The translations under genes and the position numbers were made by a program. This document shows, one piece after another, positions 23,201-33,224 of a DNA stretch of 37,034 nucleotides. The DNA is from an uncultured Clostridia bacterium (GTDB lineage Bacteria; Bacillota; Clostridia; Christensenellales; Borkfalkiaceae), in contig CANPBT010000015.1 of NCBI GenBank assembly GCA_947572415.1, positions 1 through 37,034 on the forward strand, given 5' to 3'. Position 1 is the stretch's first letter. Every line of letters begins with the position of its first letter. Under the pieces are notes generated by a model. It had not been told where the DNA came from. It did not search any database and saw only the letters and a program-made list of their open reading frames with translations.

Positions 23201-26200
23201 GATTACGGCGGCTTCGGTTAACGACGGAGAAACTACGCTTCCCGCCATTAACGACGTAATTATAATTACGGTTACCCCTAAAAAGCTTGGTTACGAAGAT
23301 ATCGTAAATTTGCTGGGGAAAGGGTCAAAGAATTTCGAGCATAGTTACGAGCAGAATACCGTTTTCCTTTTCGGCGACAATATAAGCGACAACTTAAATG
23401 ATGAGTATATACCGGCGTTAGACGGTACGCTGAATACCGCGCGTACAGAAGATTCAGCCGGTATCTGGAAGGACCCGGCTTACGACAAGTACTACGGGAT
23501 TTCGCAGATTTCGTATAACCTCGACAGAATGAGGGACTCGAAGTACTATACCGCAGACGAACTCAAAAGTCTCGATAAAAACAACGTGCCCTGCAACGTG
23601 GGCGAGTACGTAATTTATTACTGCATTTCCGCGCCCAACTATCAGACGGTGGGCGGGCAGAACGCCGCCGACAGGCGCGACTACAAGTTCAACACGCTGA
23701 TTTACAGAGAAGTATCCACTACTCAGTTCGCCGTGGGCGGAAACAATACAATCAAGAACCTTACGTACAACGGGTCGGCGCAATATCCCGAAGTGCCCTA
23801 TGACCGCTATTACACGCATTCTTTCCCCGACGCGGATTACGTAAACGCTGACAAAGGCGGCAGCAGGCATACCGTTTTGTTTACGCTCAACGACACCGTA
23901 CTTTCGCGCTGGACGGCGCAAGACAAACCCGATAACGTGACGATAAACTCCGACGGTACGGTTACCGTTAAATTCGAAATCAATCCCGCAACCAACAGCT
24001 GGGTTACAAAGCCCCAGATGCCGTCGTGGATTTTCAACGGCTTTAACGCCGATGTGAACACGGTAGTTGCGGCGTTGCGCTTCGGCGAGGCGGAAAGGGG
24101 CGAAACCTTGCCCGAAAATAAAAAGGCGACAATAACGTACAGCCTTGTTACCCAAAACGGCGTGAAGGTAGGTATTAAAAACAATACCGTTGTTTACGGC
24201 GAAGAGGGAATGACGTCTTTCAACTTTAAAGTAGATGCAGACGGTAAAATAACGGATGAAACGGCAATCAAGGTGCTTAACGCGCTTAAACCCGGCGCGT
24301 ATTACCTTGAAAGCGCGGTCACCGCAACCGGCGACGGAAACGTATCAGGCTTTGTCACCGCGGGCGGCGACAGGCATATGATTACCGTATTTAAGGATAC
24401 CAACGTCTGGACGAGTACGCCGAACGTAATGCGCTGGGCCTGGGGCGGGTACGACCAAACCAAAAACACCATTACCGCGATAGCGAAATATCCCGCTCTG
24501 ACGGTCGATTACGTCGGCGCATATGCGGAAGAATTGCCGCGGGTTATTTTTTCGATTAAAAAGAAAGGCGGCGCTGTAATAGAAGGGCTTGAAAACTTTA
24601 CCGCCGTTGACGACGATATCGTGACAATATTAGAAACGCTCGACGAGGGCGCGTACGTGTTGGTTACCTCGCTTGCAGGAACCGATTACTATTCGGCAAT
24701 TGCGACGACCGAACACGAATTCAATATTTCTCAGGCGGTAAACACCTGGACGACGACGCCCAACGTAATCCGCTGGACGTGGGGCGAGTACGACAGCGCA
24801 AAAAATCTTATCACCGCGGTTGCTAAGTACAATTCGGTTGCGGGAACCGAAACCGCGCCTGAGGTGCAGTTCACAATACTTAACGGCAGTTATCAAAAAA
24901 TAGACGGGCTCGTTAATTTTACGGCGGGAAACGGGATAGTTACCGAAGAAGTCGCACCCTTGCTTAAAGGGCTTGACGCGGGCACGTACTACCTTGTAGC
25001 CGCTATGGCGGGCAGGCATAACTACACCGCGATAAACGGCGGCGCGCTCGGTTATGATTTTGCGGACGCGGCAAAGAACAGGACGTTACAGCCCGTTGAG
25101 TTCAGGATTGCCGTGGCAATCAACTCGTGGACTACAACGCCAAAAATGACTGCGTGGCAGTATAAACAGTTCGACGCGGCGACCAACTTCGTCGCGGGCG
25201 TATCGAAGTATCCCGAGGCGGATAAAACCGTACAGTACGGCATTTACACGGCGCAACCCGCGGAAAACGCGGCGCCCGAGGGCGAGCATACGTTTACGGC
25301 TATCGATACCGTAAAAGACTTTCTTACCGCCCTTAATAAGGGCACGTACTGGCTTGTTGCGTACGTTGCGGGCGCAGATAATAAATATCTGCCTTTATAC
25401 AGCTCGGTATCGTTTGAGGTAACGCAGGCGACCGCGAACGACTGGAAAACCCCTCCCGCAATAACCGGCTGGGTTTACGGCAAGTATACAGAGAGCGTTT
25501 TAACCGCGGGCGAAGCGAATTTGGGCACGGTCAGGTATTCGATTTATAAAGCCGACCAAAACGGCAACAAGGGCGGCTTGGTCGTCGGTTACGACAGCCT
25601 CGGTTTCGACGATTTAAAACCCATAACAAAGCTTGGCGCGCTTGACGCGGGCAACTACATACTTTGCGCGTTTACGGAAGTCGGCGCGGGCGAAAACTTC
25701 GTCGCGGCGGTGCTTGATATCCGCTTTACCGTAGAAAAAGCCGATAACGGCTGGGTTGTAGGAAAAGTCCCCGATATCGCGGGCTGGACCTACGGCGACA
25801 CCCCGAGCGGATTACAGCAGGGCGAGGCGGTGCACCCCAACGGCGACGTGCAATATAAATATTACAGAGCGGTAAAAGTCAACGGCGTCTGGGTTACAGA
25901 CGGTGAATCATTTGACGTTTCCGAGACAACTCTCGTTCCCGTGGGCGATTATCTGCTTATCGCGACGGTAGAGCAAAGCGATAACTATAAAAAGTTAGAG
26001 CATTCCGTATATTTCCGTATCGAAAAGGCCGGCAATGACTGGGCTGAAAATTACAAACCCGAGGACGCGCTCGAATGGGTTTGGGGCGAAGCCGACGAAG
26101 GATATATACAAACTAAAAAGCTTTATACCGCGAAAGCCCAAAAGCAAGCCGAGGACGTTACTCCCGTATATAAAATAGTGAATACCGCGGACGGCAGTGT

Positions 26201-29200
26201 TGTAGCCGACAGCGTTGCTTACGCCGATATAATTAAAACTCTCGTCGGGCTCGGCGCGGGGCAGTATACCGTAACCACGACTATCGCCGGTACGTACAAT
26301 TACTCGGGCGTGACAGCGAATACGGTAATAACGATAGGCAAAGCTACGTTCACGTGGACGGAGCCCGCCGATACGGGCTGGGTCTGGGACGGTACAAGCA
26401 ACGATGAGAAAACCCTGACAGATCCGCAAGCAAAAGATAAGGACGGTAATCCCGTTGACGTTGAATTTACAGTCGTAAAAGGCGGCGCAAGCACAACGCA
26501 TAAAAATTTTACCGCTTTCCAAAATGCAATGTTTGGCGCGGACGTCGGCGAATACACCGTCACCGCAACTTTGAGCGACCCTAACTATAATACAAAAACG
26601 AATACCTTTAAAGTAACGGTTACGAAAGCGCCCTGCGCTTGGACGACAGAGCCGCAGCTTACAATCGAGCGCGAGTACGGTAAAACTCTTGACTCGGTTA
26701 CTGCGGGCGTGCATAAATTCGGCACAGCGGTTTATACATATACTGCCGACGGCACAACCGTAGCTATACCCGACCTGTTGACGTGGGTCAATACCGAGCG
26801 TGACGTAGGCAAGTATACGATTTTGCTCAAAGTAACCGGCAACGACAATTACGAGGGCGAAGAAAAAGCGATAACCGTAACGATTAAGGGCATAAGCGCC
26901 GTCTGGGCAAATGCAGGCGAGCTTAAAGACGAATATACGTTTACGTATGCCGACGATATTACGGGCGAGTGGGATAAAATTAAAATTCCTCTGGCCCCCG
27001 ACGGCGTGTATAGCGACGCCGAGGCAAAGTTTACGTTCACCGTTAACAATTCAAATGCAATAAACGCAACAGGTATCGTCGGATACCTTAAAGAAAATTG
27101 CAAAAAAGCGGGCGTGTATATCATAACGGCGACTTGTGTGCCGTCGAACAAAAACTATTCGTCGCTTACTTACGAAATCACCGTAACCGTAAACAAGATT
27201 GCAGTTGAATGGACGAACGGCTCCGAAATAAAAGGCGAGTATATAGAGGAGTACGGCAAAATAACAATGCCGACGCCGACTACGAACGTCGCTCGTACGG
27301 TAACGTATACGGTTACCGACTTAAACGGTAAAAAATACGACGTGCCGTCGGACGGTAAGCTTAAAGAATTTTTGAATACTTTGCCTGTCGGCGAGTACAG
27401 CGTTAAGTATAAGGTTGAAGCCGACGATAACTATACGGGTCTTGCGGAAGAAGAAGTGCGCTTAGTTATAAACAAGGCGGCGAACAGCTGGAAAAATCCC
27501 GGAGTGCTTGTAAGCGAAGTTACCTTCGACAGGTTGAACGAAATAAATATCGTTATCCCCGAACCTTTAAGCGGCGAGTTGAAGTTTAAAATAGGTAATG
27601 AAACTTTTACCTATAACCAAACAAACGTAAATATAAATAAAATTCTGAATGACAGGGATCTTCTTGCGGGCGATTATAATCTGGAATTCTTTGTTGACGA
27701 AGACGATAACCATTACGGGATTCAGCCGCATAAATTTGTGTTGCACATTGTAAAAGCGGGAAACGACTGGGCGGAAGGCAAAGAGCCCGAAGCCGCTTAC
27801 AGCTGGAGCGGAAACGTAAAAGCAGACGAATTTAAAATACCGCAAGCATTGAATAAGAACGAAGTGCTTCGCTTCGATATAGTCAAGGCGGGCGGCAATT
27901 ATAACGCGCAAAGAGGGCTTGACGTCGAGGCGTTTAAGGAGGAGCTTGGAAAGCTTACCAACGGCACGTATACCGTAACCATGCGTTTGGGCAGCACGGG
28001 ACCGGGCGAAACGGACGAAGCCGTCGTAGCTTACGATAAGGATTACGAGCTCGTTATCGGCACCACCGAAATAACCGTAACGCCCTCGGGCAATAGCTGG
28101 AAAACTGAACTCGAAGTACCGAGCTGGACTTACGGCGACGGCGCAGGTATTACCGTTACCGGCCCCGAGGCGGCTTTCGGCAACAATACGATAAAATTTG
28201 CGGTAATCGGAGAGCAATTTGACGGTAAAGTGGTCGGTGCTTCGTTTACCGTTAACGATTTTGACGGGTTTGTAGAATATATCAAAGGTTTGAACGCGGG
28301 CACGTACAACGCAATTGCAAGCGTTGACGCCTCGGATACCTACGGCGCAACGCCCGTAACGACTGTAAGGTTTACGATAAGCAAAGTTAAAACAGCGTGG
28401 TCGAATACCGCCGAAGAACTCGAAAGCAAGCGCAATTTGAGTTGGACGTGGAGCGTTGCAGCCACTTCGGCAAACGAGCTTCCTAACCTTGTCGTTTCAA
28501 ACTGGAAAGGCACGGGCGAAAATTCGACGTATACTATAAAATATACTTTGACGGATTTAAGCACGTTGACTTCGAGGGATTTACTGAGCACCGAAAACTG
28601 GGGCAGTGCCGTAAGGGCTGAAAAACCCGGCAAATCATACAGGCTTACCGCTTCTGTAGCGGTTGACAACAATCACGAGCCGCTTTCGTTTGAAACGACG
28701 ATTGTTTATAACAAGTTGACCGTGGCTTGGAGCAACGAGGATTATCTTAAAGAAGTTTTGACTTATGAATACGGTACCGCTACCGACGTATTGCATACGC
28801 CTGCGCTCAATGAAAACTTAATTCCCGGTTATTCCGATACGAGGGAAGTTTTATCCTCGGTTCAGGGCTTCGGCGAAACCTCGCCCACGACATTCACCGG
28901 GACGTGGAGCGGTAAACTCGGTGAGTTGGGCGTCGGCACTTACATATTTAAGGCAAGCGTAGAGGAGGACGATTACCGCACGGCGCTCACGTATTCGACC
29001 ACCGTCACGGTAGAGCGCGCCGATAACGCTTGGTTCAGCGATGCAAATAAAACCTATTCGATGGGGATTAACTCATCCTACGTATGGGATAGCGAAACTG
29101 ATGCAATCGGCTTCGTAAGCCCCGTACCCGCTCATAACGGCGATACGATTGTTACTGTTACCGTTAAAAACGGCAGCGAAATTATTTTTGTCGTTACTTT

Positions 29201-32200
29201 GCATTACGAAGTTGATAGTAGCGATAACCGTCTTATAGTAAATAACAACGACGTAGACAATCTCAATAAAAAACTTCGTGCGCTTGACGTGGGCGCGTAT
29301 ACTATTACGGCGGAAATTCCCGAAAGTGATTTTTACAATAAGTGGACGCAGGAGCCTGTTACGTTTAGCGTAACTAAAGCCACGAACGGCTGGAAGGAGA
29401 ACGGCGCACCGCATTATTCTACTGAGGGCGGCAGGGTCACTTTCTATTCGGACCCCATTTACGGCAACGCGAACGACGTAAAATATTATTTTGCCAAAAC
29501 CGACGGATACGGCAGCGCGCAAGAAGTGCCCGCCGATAAGTGGCAAAGCGCGCAGTTTACCGAAAGAGGCAACTATTACTTCAAAGCCGAGCTTGCAGGT
29601 ACGGATAACTATGCCGCTATGGAGCCGTATTACGGTAATCTGTCAATCGAGATGGAGCTGAACAACTGGGCGGTTATGCCCGGCATAAACGGCTGGCAGT
29701 GGAACGGGTTCGACAGGACGGTAAACATCTTCCGCGGCGCTGCTATCAATAACGGAGATATAACTTTCAAAATACAAGCCCATATCGTTCACGACGGTAT
29801 CGAGGGCGACAGGGCGCTCAAACAAGCTGATTTTACCGTTGAGTTTACGGATACAGAAATAAGCCTTGTCGGCAACTTCCGTTATGAAAACAAGGACAGC
29901 GTATACGTTTCCGAAGAAATAGAAAGGCTGCTCAAAGCGCTCAAGCCGGGGCAATATAAGCTTACGGTAAGCGCGGAGGGCGACGGAACTTATCAGGGCT
30001 TTGCTTCCGACGTAATTTTTGAAGTCAGCCGTGCGGAAAACTCGTGGCGAACTCCCGCAAACGTACAGTCGTTTACTTACGGCAGCGGCGAGGCAGGCTT
30101 CACCGAGGGCGAGACCGTTTACGGCGAAAGCGGCGGTATCCGTTATAAGTTGTTCGACTCCGACAATCAACCGATTGTTATAGACAACACCCCTCACGAA
30201 GGCGGATATACCGCAGCGGCGATAAGAAAAGCGTTGAAAACTCTCCACGTAGGCAATTACACGTTGACTGCCTGGGCGGCGGAGGGGGAAGCATACAAAG
30301 CATTCCGCTCCGAAACCGACCCGTATTCGGTAGCATTCAAAGTAATTGCCGTCGAAGATAAGTGGCTGACCGGTAAAGAGCCGATATCCTCTATCGAGAT
30401 ACTTTTCCTTAATTTGCAAAAAACGGAAAATATTTCCGAGCTGTTTGCCGAGCCGGAAGCGGTCAGCGGAGGAGTAGCCGTATATCAGATACTCAACACC
30501 GATTATACTACGGTAACGGCGGATTACTGCGGATACGACGAACTGCTTGGCGCTCTCAAAGAGTTGAATGCCGGCGAATACAATATAAAGGTTAAGACAG
30601 ACGCCTCCGGCAACTATCATGAACTTATCTCGTATATCAATCTTAAAATATTGCGTAAGGATAACGACGTCGTTATAGTCAAGCCCGACGAAGAGGGCAA
30701 CCTTGTCGAAACGACGGTGATAAACGGGCAGTGGAACGCCGATAATACGGTTTTGGATAATTTCGAAATTCAGACAACAGATGAAAATGATAAAGTTATA
30801 TTCAAAATCGATAACGGTGAGGAAATAACGGGCTCTGTCGAGGCTTTGCGCGACGCGGTAAAGGCGTTGAACGCGGGCGAACACGTAGTGACCATTAAGA
30901 CGATACGCACGAACGAGTATGAAGAGGTTACCGATATGTTCAGCCTCAATATCGCGCCCGCCGAAAACAAACTTGTGAAGAAAGACGGCGACGCCGAAGA
31001 GGAGTGGGATATAAAAACCAGCTTCGTTTTCGCAGACGCAAGCGGCGCGCGCAAGGACAGCTCGGCAAACTCATGGTCGTGGGGTACGGCGGTTACGTGG
31101 TTAAATCCCCGCGCAAAATTCGGCGGGACGGTTATTGTAACCATTTCGCGTGAGGACGGCGCGGCGGATTCGTTGACCTATACTATAAACGCCGAGATTA
31201 ACGAGTTGGCGAAGATAGAGAAAGCGCTGTCTGCTTTTGACGTCGGCACGTATATATTCAAGGTATCCGCGCCCGCACCGGACGGCGCAGTCAAAAACTG
31301 GACTGCCTCCGAGCAGTCGACCACTTTCGAAATCACGAAAGCGGGCAACGGCTGGAAGAAAGCGCCGGTATTGATATTCCGTAACGAAAGCGTTACTGAG
31401 TGGACTTACGGTAGCGAAGCTACCCCGACGGCGGAAGCTGTGCACGGCGCGGTGCGCTTCGAGTACTTTGTAAAGGGTTCGTCTAAGGCGCTTGCGGGTC
31501 AGCCGGTGAACGCGGGCGAGTACGTCGTTAAATTTATAGTCGACGAAACGGCGAATTACGACGGCTATGAAGAAGCTATCGAATTTAAAATCAATAAAGA
31601 TTTGCACAGAGAGTTCGTGGTTTCGCACGGGACTACGGGCTGGATATGGGGCGAATACAGGCGCGAGGTGAATTTGTTCAACGGTATCCCCGAAACGCAG
31701 GGCGCGGTTAGCTTTACGATACTCGCGGACGGAGAGGTTGTATCCGTAAACGGCGAGCGGCTTACCGGTATCCGTCTTGTTTCCGAGGCGGGCGTGCACA
31801 CGGGCAAATTCGACGTGGACGTTCTGGTGCCCGAAGAAGCGGCTGCGCTTATAGCTAAGCTTACCGCAGGCGCTTACACGCTTCGTATCGACGTCGGCGC
31901 TACCGAAAACTATCGTGAATTCAGCGCGGAATCACCCTTTGTGGTAACCGCGGCGCGCAACGAGTGGATAACCACGCCGAGGGTTGCGCCCTGGTTCTCC
32001 GATAACTGGAATGCGGACGAAAATACTCCGTACGCCGTATCCAAATTCGGCAATCCGGATATAGTAATAAGAAGTAAAGTCAACGACGAAATTTATTACG
32101 AAGCCGTATACGACGCAGATAGCGGTAAGTACGTTATAACTAACAATCTTGCAAAGGCGCCCGTCGGCTGGTATACGATGGAAGCCTCCGTCGAGCCTTT

Positions 32201-33224
32201 AACGGGAATGTACAATAACCTTCTGACCGATAAATACGATTTTCAGGTATTCCTGCAGGGTACTTCTGTCGTAAAGAACGACTGGAATATAAAACCCGGC
32301 ATAGCAAACTGGACGGCTACTTCGAAGCTTGACGAAATAAGCATGCCCGAGGGCAAGCCGCTGCGCGGAAAACCGTACTTCGTATTCTATAAGAGGGAGG
32401 GCGACACGCAGGGCAAGGAAATAATTTCGACGGATAAGGTGTTCAGAATCAGCGCCGGCGAGGCGTATGCAAAAGACTTCTTTATCCCCGAAGAACCCGG
32501 CACGTACTATATGCGGGCTTATGTGGAGAGCTATGACCAGAACGGTAATATAATCGTATCCGACTCCGAAATTTCTTCCGAGCTAATTCCTTTCGAAATA
32601 AAGCTGCGCGACAATTCCTGGGTAATCGAGCCCCGTATGGAAACAAAGCTGTATCTCGGCGAAAAGGATAAATGGGCGGAGCCTGTCGCAACCGCGTTCG
32701 AGCCGGGCAGCGAGTATACGCGCACATACGTCAATACCGAAACGGGAAAAACGTTTGTCGAGGTAATGCCCGACGAACCGGGCAGGTATAAGCTTATCAT
32801 GACGGCTACCGCTAAGTACTGCAAGCCTCTGGATAACAGCGAAGCAAACTTTACGTTCACCGTCGAGCTTTCGCCGAACAGCTGGATTACGGCGCCGAAT
32901 ATTTTAAGCTGGACGGAAGAGGTCGAACCCGAAACCCCGACGGCGGAGGCGATGCACTTTACGGAAAATATCGTGTTCACCTACGTTAACGTGAAAAAAC
33001 CCGATGAGATTTTAACCGAAAGACCTACGAAGGAAGGCTCCTATATCATGTATGCGGAGCTGAAAGCCGACGGCTACGAAACACTGACTTACGAATGTAA
33101 GTTCACTATCGGTTCGGCGTTCGATACCGACCTGCTTATCGTGGATATCGTGCTGGGCGTAATCGCAATAGGGCTCGGCGCGGCGGTTGTATGCCTGGCG
33201 ATAAGGAGGTACAAAGAATGTTAA
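20259..33224 (+). CDS. Giant repeat-containing surface protein (4,321 residues)
   Basis: One uninterrupted 12.97-kb frame. Residues 1-38 are a signal peptide ending near LAADE. BspA-type leucine-rich repeats (LRR_5 pattern, SSVTSIGENAFQGC) lie at about 169-250 and again at 414-467. Residues about 570-640 resemble an InlB/Flg_new-type repeat and 650-760 an MBG-like domain. From about 1239 to 4284 there are roughly 30 diverged modules of about 100 residues, each opening with an N-x-W motif such as NTWTTTPNVIRWTWGEYD and closing with a G-x-Y-x-(V/L) strand and a beta-strand before the next Trp. The C-terminus has a membrane segment (about 4290-4315) and RRYKEC; no LPXTG is present. It should form a long fibre or stalk displaying an N-terminal LRR head, perhaps for adhesion. 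GGGGAG 20247-20252 sets the start. The downstream membrane-protein gene overlaps by 7 bases. Confidence 0.9.
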   Translation: MKNFVLREKLTALLTVLMAVCLSVCALMFAVRYAPLAADEKVAVTSAASGKVSLGELCERHDLIYAVLPGGTAYLSKDKSLQKLYSENRLTVYNFDDEFVTSNNELLGYKNSGKTLSHAKTLLVVPNTVTAISASTETNGSVAATDMFRSNPASIFGIAFEDGSKIASVPDNLFNNFTNLYFCILPSSVTSIGENAFQGCTVLQDIVMPNVTSIGKNAFNGAINMYHISLPATLTSINDGAFTDTLALCDIENNSDSISATTSIFPYAMNIYGSSAKNAAGGKSYLRVYDYYETTPSGVDGLEREFNKSLVFCYNNLREGILASTSAGNVNYSKKWYFITLAGAEDKDVDKINWQLSTTYEFPKEIDLTAAHSKITYDWLGSDGTKYINNFTVSTDGAIDKTITQYDINFAACHSKRFPRIIFPEGTVTTVGDYAFLGSQINLVDIAESITTIGKSAFRVCHRPQANVNNTIYIRATDPTKLNIGQFAFSVVSAWGTVPKDPTAGSVDRKFIFANNTAYDKESYTDKQKKYNSAGDSGLKYTYLVPLNTVVTDGASTKKTYTEEDRLYNENFTLTKDANGKWTEKTSGVKLPALEGYTYNIWYADNTFRTAYNDDKSIDNAKLKSALSASSVSELNLYTKYITPPEFEEKTFTFNNEVSATKSLKFEAALGFTEANKEDYAVPDSVKYTNFNNVVSDTSVVQNAGIYTVPIVLNPKWGSWDNSSVYTAEITVNRAELDLGDLNNIPEFVTLAGAPLGGTGEGTTLNFYPDGWYLYAKTDSNPSATKTVLNSYARYTQAPITISATDKMNAYYTVNTNSNATQTDSGEYLAQFTFEMTDHNYVFVNTSYEKNKSTFEKLGISYTNFTAGSTNVTSATVTKYWYIVMQQNWLIDSEASAGDKEQFKLITKDGQAASSLEYGSVFGKDNGEYQLHKPQLAMGKTDDIKFTVTYDNVAITAEALPVDKLSEYINSAMPAGTYTIRITAASVNDGETTLPAINDVIIITVTPKKLGYEDIVNLLGKGSKNFEHSYEQNTVFLFGDNISDNLNDEYIPALDGTLNTARTEDSAGIWKDPAYDKYYGISQISYNLDRMRDSKYYTADELKSLDKNNVPCNVGEYVIYYCISAPNYQTVGGQNAADRRDYKFNTLIYREVSTTQFAVGGNNTIKNLTYNGSAQYPEVPYDRYYTHSFPDADYVNADKGGSRHTVLFTLNDTVLSRWTAQDKPDNVTINSDGTVTVKFEINPATNSWVTKPQMPSWIFNGFNADVNTVVAALRFGEAERGETLPENKKATITYSLVTQNGVKVGIKNNTVVYGEEGMTSFNFKVDADGKITDETAIKVLNALKPGAYYLESAVTATGDGNVSGFVTAGGDRHMITVFKDTNVWTSTPNVMRWAWGGYDQTKNTITAIAKYPALTVDYVGAYAEELPRVIFSIKKKGGAVIEGLENFTAVDDDIVTILETLDEGAYVLVTSLAGTDYYSAIATTEHEFNISQAVNTWTTTPNVIRWTWGEYDSAKNLITAVAKYNSVAGTETAPEVQFTILNGSYQKIDGLVNFTAGNGIVTEEVAPLLKGLDAGTYYLVAAMAGRHNYTAINGGALGYDFADAAKNRTLQPVEFRIAVAINSWTTTPKMTAWQYKQFDAATNFVAGVSKYPEADKTVQYGIYTAQPAENAAPEGEHTFTAIDTVKDFLTALNKGTYWLVAYVAGADNKYLPLYSSVSFEVTQATANDWKTPPAITGWVYGKYTESVLTAGEANLGTVRYSIYKADQNGNKGGLVVGYDSLGFDDLKPITKLGALDAGNYILCAFTEVGAGENFVAAVLDIRFTVEKADNGWVVGKVPDIAGWTYGDTPSGLQQGEAVHPNGDVQYKYYRAVKVNGVWVTDGESFDVSETTLVPVGDYLLIATVEQSDNYKKLEHSVYFRIEKAGNDWAENYKPEDALEWVWGEADEGYIQTKKLYTAKAQKQAEDVTPVYKIVNTADGSVVADSVAYADIIKTLVGLGAGQYTVTTTIAGTYNYSGVTANTVITIGKATFTWTEPADTGWVWDGTSNDEKTLTDPQAKDKDGNPVDVEFTVVKGGASTTHKNFTAFQNAMFGADVGEYTVTATLSDPNYNTKTNTFKVTVTKAPCAWTTEPQLTIEREYGKTLDSVTAGVHKFGTAVYTYTADGTTVAIPDLLTWVNTERDVGKYTILLKVTGNDNYEGEEKAITVTIKGISAVWANAGELKDEYTFTYADDITGEWDKIKIPLAPDGVYSDAEAKFTFTVNNSNAINATGIVGYLKENCKKAGVYIITATCVPSNKNYSSLTYEITVTVNKIAVEWTNGSEIKGEYIEEYGKITMPTPTTNVARTVTYTVTDLNGKKYDVPSDGKLKEFLNTLPVGEYSVKYKVEADDNYTGLAEEEVRLVINKAANSWKNPGVLVSEVTFDRLNEINIVIPEPLSGELKFKIGNETFTYNQTNVNINKILNDRDLLAGDYNLEFFVDEDDNHYGIQPHKFVLHIVKAGNDWAEGKEPEAAYSWSGNVKADEFKIPQALNKNEVLRFDIVKAGGNYNAQRGLDVEAFKEELGKLTNGTYTVTMRLGSTGPGETDEAVVAYDKDYELVIGTTEITVTPSGNSWKTELEVPSWTYGDGAGITVTGPEAAFGNNTIKFAVIGEQFDGKVVGASFTVNDFDGFVEYIKGLNAGTYNAIASVDASDTYGATPVTTVRFTISKVKTAWSNTAEELESKRNLSWTWSVAATSANELPNLVVSNWKGTGENSTYTIKYTLTDLSTLTSRDLLSTENWGSAVRAEKPGKSYRLTASVAVDNNHEPLSFETTIVYNKLTVAWSNEDYLKEVLTYEYGTATDVLHTPALNENLIPGYSDTREVLSSVQGFGETSPTTFTGTWSGKLGELGVGTYIFKASVEEDDYRTALTYSTTVTVERADNAWFSDANKTYSMGINSSYVWDSETDAIGFVSPVPAHNGDTIVTVTVKNGSEIIFVVTLHYEVDSSDNRLIVNNNDVDNLNKKLRALDVGAYTITAEIPESDFYNKWTQEPVTFSVTKATNGWKENGAPHYSTEGGRVTFYSDPIYGNANDVKYYFAKTDGYGSAQEVPADKWQSAQFTERGNYYFKAELAGTDNYAAMEPYYGNLSIEMELNNWAVMPGINGWQWNGFDRTVNIFRGAAINNGDITFKIQAHIVHDGIEGDRALKQADFTVEFTDTEISLVGNFRYENKDSVYVSEEIERLLKALKPGQYKLTVSAEGDGTYQGFASDVIFEVSRAENSWRTPANVQSFTYGSGEAGFTEGETVYGESGGIRYKLFDSDNQPIVIDNTPHEGGYTAAAIRKALKTLHVGNYTLTAWAAEGEAYKAFRSETDPYSVAFKVIAVEDKWLTGKEPISSIEILFLNLQKTENISELFAEPEAVSGGVAVYQILNTDYTTVTADYCGYDELLGALKELNAGEYNIKVKTDASGNYHELISYINLKILRKDNDVVIVKPDEEGNLVETTVINGQWNADNTVLDNFEIQTTDENDKVIFKIDNGEEITGSVEALRDAVKALNAGEHVVTIKTIRTNEYEEVTDMFSLNIAPAENKLVKKDGDAEEEWDIKTSFVFADASGARKDSSANSWSWGTAVTWLNPRAKFGGTVIVTISREDGAADSLTYTINAEINELAKIEKALSAFDVGTYIFKVSAPAPDGAVKNWTASEQSTTFEITKAGNGWKKAPVLIFRNESVTEWTYGSEATPTAEAVHGAVRFEYFVKGSSKALAGQPVNAGEYVVKFIVDETANYDGYEEAIEFKINKDLHREFVVSHGTTGWIWGEYRREVNLFNGIPETQGAVSFTILADGEVVSVNGERLTGIRLVSEAGVHTGKFDVDVLVPEEAAALIAKLTAGAYTLRIDVGATENYREFSAESPFVVTAARNEWITTPRVAPWFSDNWNADENTPYAVSKFGNPDIVIRSKVNDEIYYEAVYDADSGKYVITNNLAKAPVGWYTMEASVEPLTGMYNNLLTDKYDFQVFLQGTSVVKNDWNIKPGIANWTATSKLDEISMPEGKPLRGKPYFVFYKREGDTQGKEIISTDKVFRISAGEAYAKDFFIPEEPGTYYMRAYVESYDQNGNIIVSDSEISSELIPFEIKLRDNSWVIEPRMETKLYLGEKDKWAEPVATAFEPGSEYTRTYVNTETGKTFVEVMPDEPGRYKLIMTATAKYCKPLDNSEANFTFTVELSPNSWITAPNILSWTEEVEPETPTAEAMHFTENIVFTYVNVKKPDEILTERPTKEGSYIMYAELKADGYETLTYECKFTIGSAFDTDLLIVDIVLGVIAIGLGAAVVCLAIRRYKEC

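Noticed and set aside
29643..30884. 413-codon open frame on the minus strand inside the giant gene
   Set aside because: It is antisense to the repeat modules, and similar antisense frames occur at several other modules, which is a result of their codon pattern; no start signal or family match.
33120..33224. Sortase LPXTG anchor at the end of the giant protein
   Set aside because: No LPXTG-like motif precedes the membrane helix; the end fits a plain or novel membrane anchor.
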